Source: Candidatus Shapirobacteria bacterium (GTDB lineage: Bacteria > Patescibacteriota > Microgenomatia > UBA12405). Taken from it: a DNA stretch of 30,709 nucleotides. The stretch lies in NCBI GenBank assembly GCA_023245435.1, contig JAHFKH010000006.1, forward strand, positions 1-30,709, read 5' to 3'. The translations under genes were made by a program, and so were the position numbers. How positions within the stretch are numbered: the stretch's first letter is position 1; the number at the start of each line of letters is the position of its first letter. Below, one piece after another: positions 1 to 7,647 of the stretch. A model generated the notes under the pieces. That model was not told the origin of the DNA, made no database searches, and saw only the letters and a program-made list of their open reading frames with translations.

Positions 1-2
1 AA

Positions 3-683
3 GTGTTAAATGGTGGATCACTTAATGGAATATTTTATTGGTTGGGGGAAAGAAGATTTAGTTATACATCAATTGGAGTGGCACAAATTTCGTATTTGGG
101 ACAAGGGTTGATACGAGCTTATGGGACATTTTCGCATCCGAATTCATTAGCGGGATTTATGTTAGTTTCATTGATTGTATTTATCCAAAATAAAAAACAT
201 AATTGGATATATTGGAGTGTGGTTTTTTGTGGATTGTTGGGATTGTTTTTGAGTGGAAGCCGGACGGTGTGGGGAATACTAATTATCCTTTTAGTATTAA
301 ACTTAAAACTTAAACATCAAAATTTAAAACAAAAAATAGGAGGAATGTTAATATTTGGAGGAATTATGGCTTTGGGATTTGGTTTGATTTCAAATAATTA
401 TCGAATATCGGATTTTATTGGAGGATGGGATAGTGAAGGAATGGCAAAGCGTGGCGGATTGATGATTGCGAGCTTGAATATGATAAAGGATCATCCTCTA
501 TTTGGGGTAGGTGCAGGAAATTTTTTGGTGCAATTGCCAGAATATCAAAGAAATAGTGGGGTGTTTTGGCTACAACCGGTACACAACATATTAATGTTAA
601 TTATTACTGAATTCGGTTTGGTTGGATTAATCATATTAATAAAGTTGACAGTTACGAGTTTTAAGTTACGAGTTAACAGTTAA
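3..683 (+). CDS. O-antigen ligase/polymerase-like membrane protein (Wzy_C type), partial and prematurely stopped
   Basis: The gene is open at the left window edge, so the GTG at 3 is probably internal; family members are about 400 residues and 226 are visible. Visible features are several hydrophobic helices, the HPNSLAGF segment, LSGSRTVWG, DHPLFGVGAGNF and PVHNILMLIITEFGLVG, which together are typical of the O-antigen ligase/Wzy family that joins or polymerises lipid-linked glycans at the outer face of the membrane. The flippase that follows fits the same pathway. Two heptamer repeats lie inside the gene. The first (about 299-330) encodes a lysine-rich loop. The second (about 650-683) encodes VTSFKLRVNS and carries the TAA that ends the frame. 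The same frame stays open after that TAA and encodes a family-like C-terminus up to 794. The family call is fairly firm; whether the protein works is unknown. Confidence 0.8.
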   Translation: MLNGGSLNGIFYWLGERRFSYTSIGVAQISYLGQGLIRAYGTFSHPNSLAGFMLVSLIVFIQNKKHNWIYWSVVFCGLLGLFLSGSRTVWGILIILLVLNLKLKHQNLKQKIGGMLIFGGIMALGFGLISNNYRISDFIGGWDSEGMAKRGGLMIASLNMIKDHPLFGVGAGNFLVQLPEYQRNSGVFWLQPVHNILMLIITEFGLVGLIILIKLTVTSFKLRVNS

Positions 684-794
684 ACAACTTTGATTATTTT
701 GGGAATAATACTGGTGACAGGGATGATGGATCATTATTGGCTAACATTGCCACAGAATAACTGGCTTTTGTGTATTATATTAGCGATAATATAA
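684..794 (+). pseudogene. Cut-off C-terminal tail of the O-antigen ligase-like gene
   Basis: Directly after the TAA at 681-683, the same reading frame continues for 36 codons to a TAA at 792-794. It reads through ILGIILVTGMMDHYWLTLP and a final hydrophobic helix (NNWLLCIILAII). The DHYWLTLPQ segment and the last helix are what the C-terminus of this family normally looks like. The simplest reading is that a heptamer repeat placed a stop in the ancestral gene. Readthrough or a sequencing or assembly error cannot be excluded. No start codon or ribosome site suggests that the tail is expressed on its own. Confidence 0.75.
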
Positions 795-796
795 TC

Positions 797-2017
797 ATGT
801 TGAAAATTCCCCTATTAAATACGATTGTGCAGATTTTGGGAAAAATGGTGATGGTGGGAATATCATTACTAACAACGGGAATGTTGACCCGAGGTTTGGG
901 GATTAAAACATACGGTGAATTTATTTTAATTACCTCACTTTTAATTTTCTTTGACACTTTGTCGGATTTTGGAACAAAGATTATTGGGGTACGGGAAGCG
1001 GCTCGTGAGGTTGATGAAAAAAATTCCCAAAAGGTATGGATAAATATGGCGGTGTTGCGGGTATTTTTGGCTTTATTTAGTTTTGGTTTGGGAGTAGTGT
1101 TTGTTTATTTGTGGCCTGATTTGGCTGAGGTTCGATTTGAAGCTATAGTGGCGTTTGCCATGATTTTGTTTACTTCTATTGCTGGGTCACTGGAAATGGT
1201 GTGGCAAACAAAGCAAAGAATGGCAGAAAAAGTATTGGTGGAAATATTATTTCCGACGGTGTTTTTGATTGGATTTATTTATTTTGGAGCTAATTTGGGT
1301 TTGGTGGGAGTATTTTGGTTGTATTTGGTAGCACGAATTTTGACTTTGGGATTGGGTTTAGGACGATTACGAAAATCGTTTAATTTTAATTTGATTGACA
1401 AACAACTAATTTTTAAATTGATGTCGTTAAGTTGGCCGATGGGAGTGTATTTGTTGTTGTTTACGGCCTATGATAGGGCAATTGATGCAACGATGATTTC
1501 ACGATTTTTGGGTAAACCGGAAGTGGCTATGTATGGCCTGGCTTATAAAATTTACAGTTCCCTACTCCAGCCGGCGTATTATTTGATGAACAGTTTATTC
1601 CCAGTGCTGTCGTCAAATGTAACAGGTAAAAAAATATTATTTGGAAAATCATTGCTAATTATGGTGGTAGCTTCGGTGGGAGTAATTGTGGGGGTACAAA
1701 TGTTGGCACCACTAATGGTAAATATTTTGGGCGGGAGTGAATTTGGAGGGTCGATACCAGTGTTACGTTTATTAATATTTGCAGTGTTTTTCTCGTACAT
1801 TGGGCATTTATTGGGTTTTGGTTTGATTTCAAAAAATGGACAAAAAGAAATGGTGATTTTGGGAATATTTGTTTTAGTGTTTAATTTTGTGGCTAATTTG
1901 TGGGCTATCCCCCGTTTTGGAATGATGGGGGCGGCTGGTGTGACAGTGGCGAGCGAAGCGAGCGCGATGATACTGATGGGATGGTTTCTACTGAAAAAGT
2001 CAAAAATTAAAACTTAA
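797..2017 (+). CDS. Polysaccharide flippase, MOP/MATE superfamily (Wzx-like)
   Basis: A 406-residue protein with about 12 hydrophobic segments. The N-terminus (LTTGMLTRGLGIKTYGEFIL, then LSDFGTKIIGVREAAR) matches lipid-linked oligosaccharide exporters of the Wzx/RfbX type, which move undecaprenyl-linked glycan units across the membrane. ATG 797 is preferred over the GTG at 770: it follows the ancestral stop of the upstream gene (792-794) by two bases and gives the expected family N-terminus. Co-transcription with the Wzy-like gene is likely. The last codons and the stop (SKIKT-stop) come from an AAAACTT heptamer repeat. Near the C-terminus, ASEASAM is encoded by a GCGAGCGAAGCGAGC motif that looks like another small inserted repeat. 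Confidence 0.85.
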   Translation: MLKIPLLNTIVQILGKMVMVGISLLTTGMLTRGLGIKTYGEFILITSLLIFFDTLSDFGTKIIGVREAAREVDEKNSQKVWINMAVLRVFLALFSFGLGVVFVYLWPDLAEVRFEAIVAFAMILFTSIAGSLEMVWQTKQRMAEKVLVEILFPTVFLIGFIYFGANLGLVGVFWLYLVARILTLGLGLGRLRKSFNFNLIDKQLIFKLMSLSWPMGVYLLLFTAYDRAIDATMISRFLGKPEVAMYGLAYKIYSSLLQPAYYLMNSLFPVLSSNVTGKKILFGKSLLIMVVASVGVIVGVQMLAPLMVNILGGSEFGGSIPVLRLLIFAVFFSYIGHLLGFGLISKNGQKEMVILGIFVLVFNFVANLWAIPRFGMMGAAGVTVASEASAMILMGWFLLKKSKIKT

Positions 2018-2034
2018 ACATCAAAACTTAAAAT
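2002..2034 (+). repeat. Heptamer repeat AAAACTT with CATCAAAA
   Basis: Units of AAAACTT around ACATC run across the end of the flippase gene and supply its stop codon. The same pattern occurs near 299, 5215, 5725, 9335 and 14815. Confidence 0.7.
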
Positions 2035-2041
2035 CACCCCT

Positions 2042-2092
2042 GCCCTGCCGTTGCAGGGCTTTCCCCTCTTTGACTAAAGAGGGGATTTTTTT
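2042..2092 (+). terminator. Palindromic repeat acting as a probable terminator
   Basis: Two hairpins lie in tandem: GCCCTG/CAGGGC (2042-2059), then a perfect 9-bp stem CCCCTCTTT/AAAGAGGGG with loop GACT (2063-2084), followed by A and seven T. The second hairpin plus the T run has the form of a rho-independent terminator for the flippase transcript. The same hairpin without the T run occurs inside coding sequence at 5268, 19350 and 19946, so here a mobile repeat seems to have been put to use as a terminator. Confidence 0.65.
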
Positions 2093-2150
2093 GATTTTTG
2101 ATATATTCATATATGTAACGTATGTACAAATTTTGTATTTTTCACATCAC

Positions 2151-2165
2151 TTGATACAGTATCAA
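2151..2165. promoter_or_regulatory. Perfect palindrome TTGATAC-A-GTATCAA
   Basis: A 7-bp perfect inverted repeat with a 1-nt centre in the AT-rich gap before the DUF4012 gene. Its size and symmetry suit a dimeric repressor site, but no regulator is visible and no second copy was noticed. Confidence 0.25.
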
Positions 2166-2244
2166 CAGGGTTCCAACGTAAATTGACAATAATAACCGCG
2201 TAATAACCGAATGTTTACCGCAAGAGATTGTAACCAAAATCGGC

Positions 2245-2250
2245 TAGAAT
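2245..2250 (+). promoter_or_regulatory. -10 box TAGAAT before the DUF4012 gene
   Basis: TAGAAT ends 5 nt before the ATG at 2256, in the position seen before many genes here. No clear -35 box or Shine-Dalgarno site is present. A nearly leaderless mRNA is inferred. Confidence 0.4.
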
Positions 2251-2255
2251 AGAGT

Positions 2256-5177
2256 ATGGTGGTAGAAACGCCCAGCGCCCTTATTTATGGAAGTGATAAT
2301 TTTGTAGCCAAAAAATTGGGAGAATTGTTGGTAAGTAGGGGAATATTGGTGTCGTGGGATGATGATGAAGTGGGGAGACCTTTGTATTATTTTGATTTTG
2401 GGGGAGGGGAGAAAAGATATGAGGAAATGGGGGAAAAGAGAGTAAAGATATGCAAGGTAGGCATAAATTACGAATTAAAAATTACGAATTACGAATTAAA
2501 AAATAATTTAGATTTTAGACAAGTTGATTTACATAATGTTTATGGGTTGGGGATGGGGAAGGATTGGTTTTTGGGAAAAGCGCTAGATTTGGCGGCTAGA
2601 AATAAGAATTTAATTTTGCCTAAATATGGAGAAAAATTTAGATTGTTGGCGGTAGAAGATGCGACTGAAGCAATAATGCGAGCAGTAATAATGTCGGGAA
2701 CTGCGGGAAAAACTTTTGAAATTGCTGGTGGAGAAATTACTTCTAAAGAAGTGGCAACGTGTTTGATTGATTTGGCAAAGATGACGAGAACTGAAATAAT
2801 GGAACAAACCCCTCCGTCCTCCGGACACCTCCCCTTGACAGGGGAGGGGGGAGAGGAAACCGTTTTTGAAGAAAGTGCGAGGGTGTTGAGATGGAAACCG
2901 GTAGTTAAATTTAGAGAGGGAATAAAAGAAGTAGTGGCAGAATTTGTGGCCAGAATTGATGAGGAAGCACGTAATAAAAAGAAAATTACGAATTATGAAT
3001 TACGAATTACGAATGAGAAAAAAGAAGATAATTTTGAAAACAAAGAAAGATTTATTGTTAAGGCGGAAGTGGAGGAAGAGGAAGAGAATGATCAATTAAA
3101 AATTACGAATTACGAATTAAATACAGAAAAAGAAGAAAAAGAAACGGAGAAATATATTGAGGAGGATGAGGTGGAGGAAGAGGAAGAGGAGACGGTGGGG
3201 AAAAAGATTGAATGGAAAAAGGTGGAGCCAATTAAAAATAGTTACGAGTTACGAGTTACGAGTTACGAGTTAGAGAAACCGAAAGAAATAACAATTTCCA
3301 AACCTACAATTTCCAAACCCCAGCAGTCGCGGAGCGGGCAAATTCCAAATGATCAAGCTCCAAAAAAAATTGACTTTCCATGGAAGATAGTGGGAATGAT
3401 TTTGGGGTCGATAGTGTTGATAACAATAATGGTTTATGGATGGTTTTTGTGGGGGGTAGTGGATACGGCCCTGAGCTTGGAAAAACCAATAAAGTTGCTG
3501 GAAAACAAACAAATAAATGAAGCAAAAAAAATGGTGGAAAAATATCAACAAAAGAATAAAAACTTGGCTGGGTTTTGGGGTGAATCAAAACTGGGAGAAA
3601 TAATTAAAATATCGGACGAAGTGCTAAATGTTGAGGGAAGAATATGTAATTTGGCCGAATCGATGGAAAAAATTAATGGAGCTATTTTTGAGGAAAAAAC
3701 AATTGATTATAAATTAGAATTAACAAACGTTTCGAATAATTTATTGGAAATTGAAACTAAAATTGGAGTAATTCAAGCTCGACTGGAAGGAGTGAGAAAA
3801 TGGGTTCCGGGACGATGGCGACCACAAATTGATAGTGCCAGTAATTTGATTTCCAAAAATGGGGAATTGATTACAAAACTACGACAAATGGTGGGAATTT
3901 TGCCGGAAGTTTTGGGTCTTGATGGAAAAAGACGAGAGTATTTGGTGTTGTTGCAAAACGAAATGGAATTGAGAGCAACGGGGGGATTTATTGGATCGTA
4001 TGGAATTTTGAGTTTTGAAAATGGACGATTGGTGTCATTTGACATAAAAGATGTTTATGAAGCAGATGGACAATTGCAAGGTCACGTGGAACCACCGGAA
4101 GAAATTAAAAAATATTTGGGAGAAGCGGCGTGGTTTTTGCGTGATTCAAATTGGAAACCGAGTTTTCCGGAAGCGACAAAAGATATTCAGTGGTTTTTTG
4201 AAAAAGAGACAGGGAGAAGAGTTGATGGGGTAATTGGAATAGACTTGGCGGTAGTTAAGGAAATGATTAATGCTACTGGTGAAATATTTGTGCCTGATTT
4301 TAAAGAAAAAGTAAATAAAGATAATTTGTATGAACAGGCAGAATATTATTCGGAGTCAAAATTTTTCCCAGGATCGGTGCAAAAAGCGAGTTTTTTGTCG
4401 GGAGTGGGGAAACAATTGTTTGAAGAAATTTCAAAATTAAAAACAGGTCAACGATGGACATTGTTGTTGGGAATGGCTAATTCTTTGGAGAAAAATGATT
4501 TGCAAATAGTGTTAAATGAGCCGGTAGCAAATCAAGTAATTAATGATTTGGGTTGGGACGGGGAAATATTTGGAGGAAAATGTAGTACTGCGGCTTGCTA
4601 TGCGGATTATTTATTTGTGGTGGAATCAAATTTGGGTGTTAATAAGGCAAATTATTTTTTGTATCGATCGATGGAACAAAAAATTGATATTAAGGAAACG
4701 GGAATAGAAAGAATTTTGAGAATTAATTATGAAAATTTGGCACGAACAACTAATTGGCCGGGGGGAGATTATAAAAATTATTTGCGGGTGTATTTGCCGT
4801 TGGACGTACAAGTGGCGGGAGTGACGGTGACGACAGGAGGAGTACCTCAAGAGATTGCCTTAAATCAGGTTAAAATGACTAATATGTATGGTAAACGAGA
4901 GTTGGGATTTTTGGTAACAGTACCAATTTCAAAAAAGGTGGTGGTGGAAATAAGATATGGAAGTAAACTTGATCAGATGAAAGATAAATTTTCGTATTTG
5001 CTGTATATTCAGCGACAACCGGGATTTGGCGATACGGGAATGATTAATTTGGTGTCAGTGCCAACAGGCTGGCAGCCAATGCAGGTACAACCAGCGGCGA
5101 GTGTGGTAGGAGGAAAATTGTTATTTAATCAAAAATTAGAGTCGGATATTAAAATGGGAGTGGAGATGGCGAAATAA
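2256..5177 (+). CDS. Membrane-anchored DUF4012 protein with degenerate SDR-like N-terminal domain
   Basis: A 973-residue protein. Residues about 5-235 resemble an extended SDR/NAD-dependent epimerase fold (ALIYGSDNFVAKKLGELL at the start, later LLAVEDATEAIMRAV and KTFEIAGGEITSKEV), but the glycine-rich nucleotide loop is degraded. About 236-372 is a strongly acidic, low-complexity linker. One transmembrane helix follows at about 375-400 (IVGMILGSIVLITIMVYGWF). The extracytoplasmic rest carries DUF4012, with YLVLLQNEMELRATGGFIGS near 565, then GRLVSFDIKDVYEADGQL and RVDGVIGIDLAVVKEMI. DUF4012 proteins often sit beside polysaccharide genes, and their function is not established. Repeats are built into the frame: ACGAATT/ACGAGTT heptamers encode the NYEL peptides (2466-2500, 2993-3014, 3096-3120, 3240-3271), and a palindrome encodes TPPSSGHLPLTGEGG (2807-2855). 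Nearly all lie in flexible regions. Confidence 0.8.
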   Translation: MVVETPSALIYGSDNFVAKKLGELLVSRGILVSWDDDEVGRPLYYFDFGGGEKRYEEMGEKRVKICKVGINYELKITNYELKNNLDFRQVDLHNVYGLGMGKDWFLGKALDLAARNKNLILPKYGEKFRLLAVEDATEAIMRAVIMSGTAGKTFEIAGGEITSKEVATCLIDLAKMTRTEIMEQTPPSSGHLPLTGEGGEETVFEESARVLRWKPVVKFREGIKEVVAEFVARIDEEARNKKKITNYELRITNEKKEDNFENKERFIVKAEVEEEEENDQLKITNYELNTEKEEKETEKYIEEDEVEEEEEETVGKKIEWKKVEPIKNSYELRVTSYELEKPKEITISKPTISKPQQSRSGQIPNDQAPKKIDFPWKIVGMILGSIVLITIMVYGWFLWGVVDTALSLEKPIKLLENKQINEAKKMVEKYQQKNKNLAGFWGESKLGEIIKISDEVLNVEGRICNLAESMEKINGAIFEEKTIDYKLELTNVSNNLLEIETKIGVIQARLEGVRKWVPGRWRPQIDSASNLISKNGELITKLRQMVGILPEVLGLDGKRREYLVLLQNEMELRATGGFIGSYGILSFENGRLVSFDIKDVYEADGQLQGHVEPPEEIKKYLGEAAWFLRDSNWKPSFPEATKDIQWFFEKETGRRVDGVIGIDLAVVKEMINATGEIFVPDFKEKVNKDNLYEQAEYYSESKFFPGSVQKASFLSGVGKQLFEEISKLKTGQRWTLLLGMANSLEKNDLQIVLNEPVANQVINDLGWDGEIFGGKCSTAACYADYLFVVESNLGVNKANYFLYRSMEQKIDIKETGIERILRINYENLARTTNWPGGDYKNYLRVYLPLDVQVAGVTVTTGGVPQEIALNQVKMTNMYGKRELGFLVTVPISKKVVVEIRYGSKLDQMKDKFSYLLYIQRQPGFGDTGMINLVSVPTGWQPMQVQPAASVVGGKLLFNQKLESDIKMGVEMAK
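2466..2500 (+). repeat. ACGAATT heptamer repeat inside the DUF4012 gene
   Basis: ACGAATT units encode NYELKITNYELK. A period of 7 nt gives a 7-residue peptide period after three units. Confidence 0.75.
2807..2855 (+). repeat. GC-rich palindromic element inside the DUF4012 gene
   Basis: It has the pattern AACCCCTC, then an inner palindrome GTCCTCCGGAC, then CTCCCCTTGACAGGGGAG. It is in frame and encodes proline- and glycine-rich residues near 185-200. The outline matches the elements at 5611 and 20728. Confidence 0.7.
2993..3271 (+). repeat. Three heptamer arrays in the acidic linker
   Basis: ACGAATT arrays at about 2993-3014 and 3096-3120 and four ACGAGTT units at 3240-3271 all lie in the linker of the DUF4012 protein, separated by runs of Glu and Lys codons. 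This is the densest cluster of these repeats in the window. Confidence 0.7.
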
Positions 5178-5181
5178 TTTA

Positions 5182-5235
5182 CAATTATAAATTACGAATT
5201 ACGAATTAAAAAACATCGAAACTTAAAACTTAAAA
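5182..5235 (+). repeat. Mixed heptamer repeat (ACGAATT then AAAACTT)
   Basis: An ACGAATT array joined to an AAAACTT array fills the gap between the DUF4012 and RNHCP genes. The first 30 bases or so recur almost exactly at 26271-26300, upstream of an unrelated gene. Confidence 0.7.
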
Positions 5236-5592
5236 ATGAATAATTTTAGATCAAAATCACCCCCTGACCCCTCTTTGACTAAAGAGGGGAGAAGAAATTT
5301 TGTAAGAAAAACGGAAGATTTTGTGTGTGGGAATTGTGGAAATAAAGTAACGGGGGATGGATATACGGATCATTGCCCTAAATGTTTGTGGGGAAAACAT
5401 GTGGATGAAGAAATTCCGGGAGATAGAGCCTCAGATTGTCAAGGTTTGATGAAACCGATTGGAGCAGAAATGAAGATCTCAGATGTCAGATATCAGATAA
5501 AATATAAATGTACAAAGTGCAGACATATTTTTAATGTTAGAGAAGGAAAAGGTGATAATAGAGAGTTGTTGATGGAACTATTAAATAATTAA
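5236..5592 (+). CDS. RNHCP-domain zinc-binding protein
   Basis: A 118-residue protein. From about residue 29 it has FVCGNCG, then DHCPKCLWGKHVD, then PGDR and DCQGLMKPIG, then KCTKCRHIF, which is the RNHCP family pattern (here DHCP replaces RNHCP). Three CxxC pairs predict zinc binding. The family role is unknown; RNA or nucleic-acid binding is only a guess. The start is odd: ATG 5236 lies at the end of an AAAACTT array, and the first 20 residues or so come from a palindromic element that encodes SPPDPSLTKEG. A CAGATCT-type heptamer array (5473-5499) encodes ISDVRYQI between the second and third cysteine groups. No other in-frame start lies before the domain, so the repeat-derived start is probably real. 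Confidence 0.8.
   Translation: MNNFRSKSPPDPSLTKEGRRNFVRKTEDFVCGNCGNKVTGDGYTDHCPKCLWGKHVDEEIPGDRASDCQGLMKPIGAEMKISDVRYQIKYKCTKCRHIFNVREGKGDNRELLMELLNN
5257..5289 (+). repeat. Palindromic element in frame (SPPDPSLTKEG)
   Basis: The perfect 9-bp stem CCCCTCTTT/AAAGAGGGG with loop GACT is at 5268-5289, preceded by TCACCCCCTGA. It is read in the only stop-free forward frame. Confidence 0.75.
5473..5499 (+). repeat. CAGATCT-type heptamer repeat inside the RNHCP gene
   Basis: AGATCTC, AGATGTC, AGATATC, AGAT: 7-nt units related to the array at 21024-21056. Confidence 0.6.
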
Positions 5593-5610
5593 AAATTAAA
5601 ATTTATACAT

Positions 5611-5662
5611 CAAAACCCCTCACCCCGGTGTTCACCGGGGAGCTCCCCTTGACAAGGGAGCC
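5611..5662 (+). repeat. Palindromic element between the RNHCP gene and ftsH
   Basis: AACCCCTCACC, an inner hairpin CCCCGGTG/CACCGGGG, then CTCCCCTTGACAAGGGAGCC. It has the same outline as the copy inside the ATP-grasp gene at 20728. There is no T run, so termination is doubtful. Confidence 0.7.
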
Positions 5663-5679
5663 TAAGATATATTTTGTGA

Positions 5680-5688
5680 TGATATAAT
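5680..5688 (+). promoter_or_regulatory. Extended -10 promoter TGATATAAT of ftsH
   Basis: The box is a perfect TGnTATAAT ending 8 nt before ATG 5697, with no Shine-Dalgarno site. Transcription would start at or next to the start codon. Confidence 0.6.
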
Positions 5689-5696
5689 CATTAGCT

Positions 5697-7646
5697 ATGA
5701 ATATTTGGGAAAAAATTAAAACTTCAAACTTAAAACTTAAAAATAAGAAAAAGTCCGTAAAAAAGACAGGAAGTAAAATTGACAAAGATATTTTGAAGAA
5801 TTTGCCACCCGGGGTAAAAATTCATCGAATTGAAATTGGACCGAAACAAATTTTACTATTTATTTTAACTTTTGTTTTGATTTTTTGGGGAATATCGGCC
5901 ATTGCGCAATTGATAGTGGGTGATAGTGTAAAACGAGCATCGTTATCAGAAGTATTGACGGAAATTAAGGCTGATAAGGCTGAAGAAATTACGGTGATGG
6001 ACAATGAAGTACTAGTAAAAGTTAAGGGTGACCCCGCCGTAGCGGGGCAGGGGAAAACATTGGTGGCTTCAAAAGAAGGAACAGGATCGATGGCGGATAT
6101 TTTGCAAAAAGCAGGAGTGTCCTTGGATAAGGTAAATTTTAAAGTAGAAAATAGAACCGGTTGGAAAATGTTGGGTGATATTTTGACAATGTTATTGTCA
6201 GTGGGAATCCCAATATTATTTATTTTATGGTTTTTTAAAAGTCAAAGTGGAGGAGCGGGCGGAGGAATGTTTGGTTTTGGAAAATCGACAGCTAAATTAT
6301 TTATAAAAGGAAAACAAAGTACTAAATTTGCCGATGTGGCAGGGGTTGAAGAAGCCAAAAAAGATTTGGAAGAGGTAGTAGATTTTTTGAAAAATCCGGA
6401 AAAATATAAAAAAGTAGGGGCGAGAGCACCCCGAGGAGTACTGTTGGTCGGTCCGGCGGGAGTCGGTAAAACATTGTTGGCTAAAGCAGTGGCGGGAGAA
6501 GCTAATGTACCTTTTTATTCGATGGCGGGATCGGAATTTATGGAAATGCTGGTTGGGGTGGGGGCCAGTCGTGTCCGTGATTTATTTAGTACCGCAAAAA
6601 AATCCGGTAAAGCAATTATTTTTATTGATGAAATTGATGCGATTGGCCGAGTACGCGGAGGCATGGATGGAGGACACGGGGAAAGAGAACAAACCCTGAA
6701 TCAAATTTTAGTGGAGATGGATGGTTTTGATACGAATACGGCGGTGGTGGTGTTGGCAGCAACTAATCGAGGTGATTTGCTGGACCCTGCTTTGATGCGA
6801 CCAGGGCGTTTTGATAGAAGAGTGGTATTGGAAATGCCTGATTTGCCGGCAAGAATTGGAATAATTAAAATTCATGCTAAAGGTAAACCATTTGTAGAAA
6901 ATATTAATTGGGAAGCGGTAGCGAGACGGACAGTAGGATTTTCGGGGGCGGATATTGAAAATATGTTAAACGAAGCGGCAATAAAAATTGCTCGAGAAAA
7001 TAGATTGTTGATTACAATGGCGGATATTGAAGAGTCGGCGCTAAAAGTTAAAATGGGATCGGAAAAACGGAGAGATCAAAGCGATGAGGATAAATTGATG
7101 ACGGCTTATCATGAGGCCGGACACGCGATTGTAAATTATAAAGAGGACTTGGACACGGTAACCAAGATTTCGATTGTTTCACGGGGAATGGCACTGGGTT
7201 TTACCCTAATTCCACCCAAGAAAGATATTGTTCATCAAACAAAATCAAAATTAATAAAAACTATGGCAATGGCGATGGGGGGAAGAGCGGCGGAAGAAAT
7301 TGTTTTTGGAGATATAACCACTGGAGCCAGTAGTGATATATCACATGCAACTAATATTGCCCGCGATATGGTGATTGAATGGGGAATGTCACCTTTGGGA
7401 CCAATTAATTTGGGACCACAAATTGATATGGATGATTTTGGAAAAGCCTGGATGGAGCCCTCAAAAATTTCGGATTCGATGCAGGCAAAAGTGGATGAAG
7501 AAATTAAAAAATTAGTTAATAGTGCTTTGGAAGAAGCAACTAAAATATTGACTAAAGATAGAAAAAAATTAGATGAAGTAGCAAAGTTGCTAGTCGAAAA
7601 AGAAAGTTTGGATGAAGCGGAGTTTGAAGAGATAATGAAAAAATAA
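5697..7646 (+). CDS. ftsH: ATP-dependent zinc metalloprotease FtsH
   Basis: A 649-residue membrane AAA+ protease that degrades membrane and short-lived cytosolic proteins as a hexamer. In order: a basic N-terminus, transmembrane helix about 50-72, extracytoplasmic domain, second helix about 160-180 with a Gly-rich stretch after it, AAA+ module with Walker A GPAGVGKT near 252 and Walker B IIFIDEID near 306, the second region of homology (AATNRGDLLDPALMRPGRFD), and the zinc motif HEAGH at 472-476 with the GGRAAEEIVFG region after it. All catalytic motifs are intact and the length is normal. Two repeats sit in tolerant places: an AAAACTT array encodes TSNLKLKNKK near residues 9-18, and a palindrome (6030-6052) encodes GDPAVAGQG in the extracytoplasmic domain. 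The stop lies 1 nt from the stop of the convergent gene. Confidence 0.97.
   Translation: MNIWEKIKTSNLKLKNKKKSVKKTGSKIDKDILKNLPPGVKIHRIEIGPKQILLFILTFVLIFWGISAIAQLIVGDSVKRASLSEVLTEIKADKAEEITVMDNEVLVKVKGDPAVAGQGKTLVASKEGTGSMADILQKAGVSLDKVNFKVENRTGWKMLGDILTMLLSVGIPILFILWFFKSQSGGAGGGMFGFGKSTAKLFIKGKQSTKFADVAGVEEAKKDLEEVVDFLKNPEKYKKVGARAPRGVLLVGPAGVGKTLLAKAVAGEANVPFYSMAGSEFMEMLVGVGASRVRDLFSTAKKSGKAIIFIDEIDAIGRVRGGMDGGHGEREQTLNQILVEMDGFDTNTAVVVLAATNRGDLLDPALMRPGRFDRRVVLEMPDLPARIGIIKIHAKGKPFVENINWEAVARRTVGFSGADIENMLNEAAIKIARENRLLITMADIEESALKVKMGSEKRRDQSDEDKLMTAYHEAGHAIVNYKEDLDTVTKISIVSRGMALGFTLIPPKKDIVHQTKSKLIKTMAMAMGGRAAEEIVFGDITTGASSDISHATNIARDMVIEWGMSPLGPINLGPQIDMDDFGKAWMEPSKISDSMQAKVDEEIKKLVNSALEEATKILTKDRKKLDEVAKLLVEKESLDEAEFEEIMKK
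6030..6052 (+). repeat. Short palindrome in frame inside ftsH
   Basis: CCCCGCC-GTA-GCGGGG followed by CAGGGG. It adds about seven residues to the extracytoplasmic domain between two beta-like segments. Confidence 0.6.
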
Positions 7647-7647
7647 T

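Noticed and set aside
3240..3271. Short direct repeats that could suggest a CRISPR array
   Set aside because: The units are 7 nt with no unique spacers, the array is in frame inside a gene, and no cas genes are present.
3270..3588. Minus-strand frames opposite the DUF4012 gene, and similar shadows elsewhere (for example 18259-18758, 23287-23754)
   Set aside because: They mirror well-supported genes, have no promoter-like spacing and encode compositionally odd peptides.
4051..4233. A 60-codon plus-strand frame inside the DUF4012 gene
   Set aside because: It is out of frame with the conserved DUF4012 core and has no features of its own.
5649..5654. TTGACA in the palindromic element as a -35 box for ftsH
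   Set aside because: The spacer to TATAAT is 28 nt, far from 17; TTGAC is a fixed part of the repeat loop at all copies.
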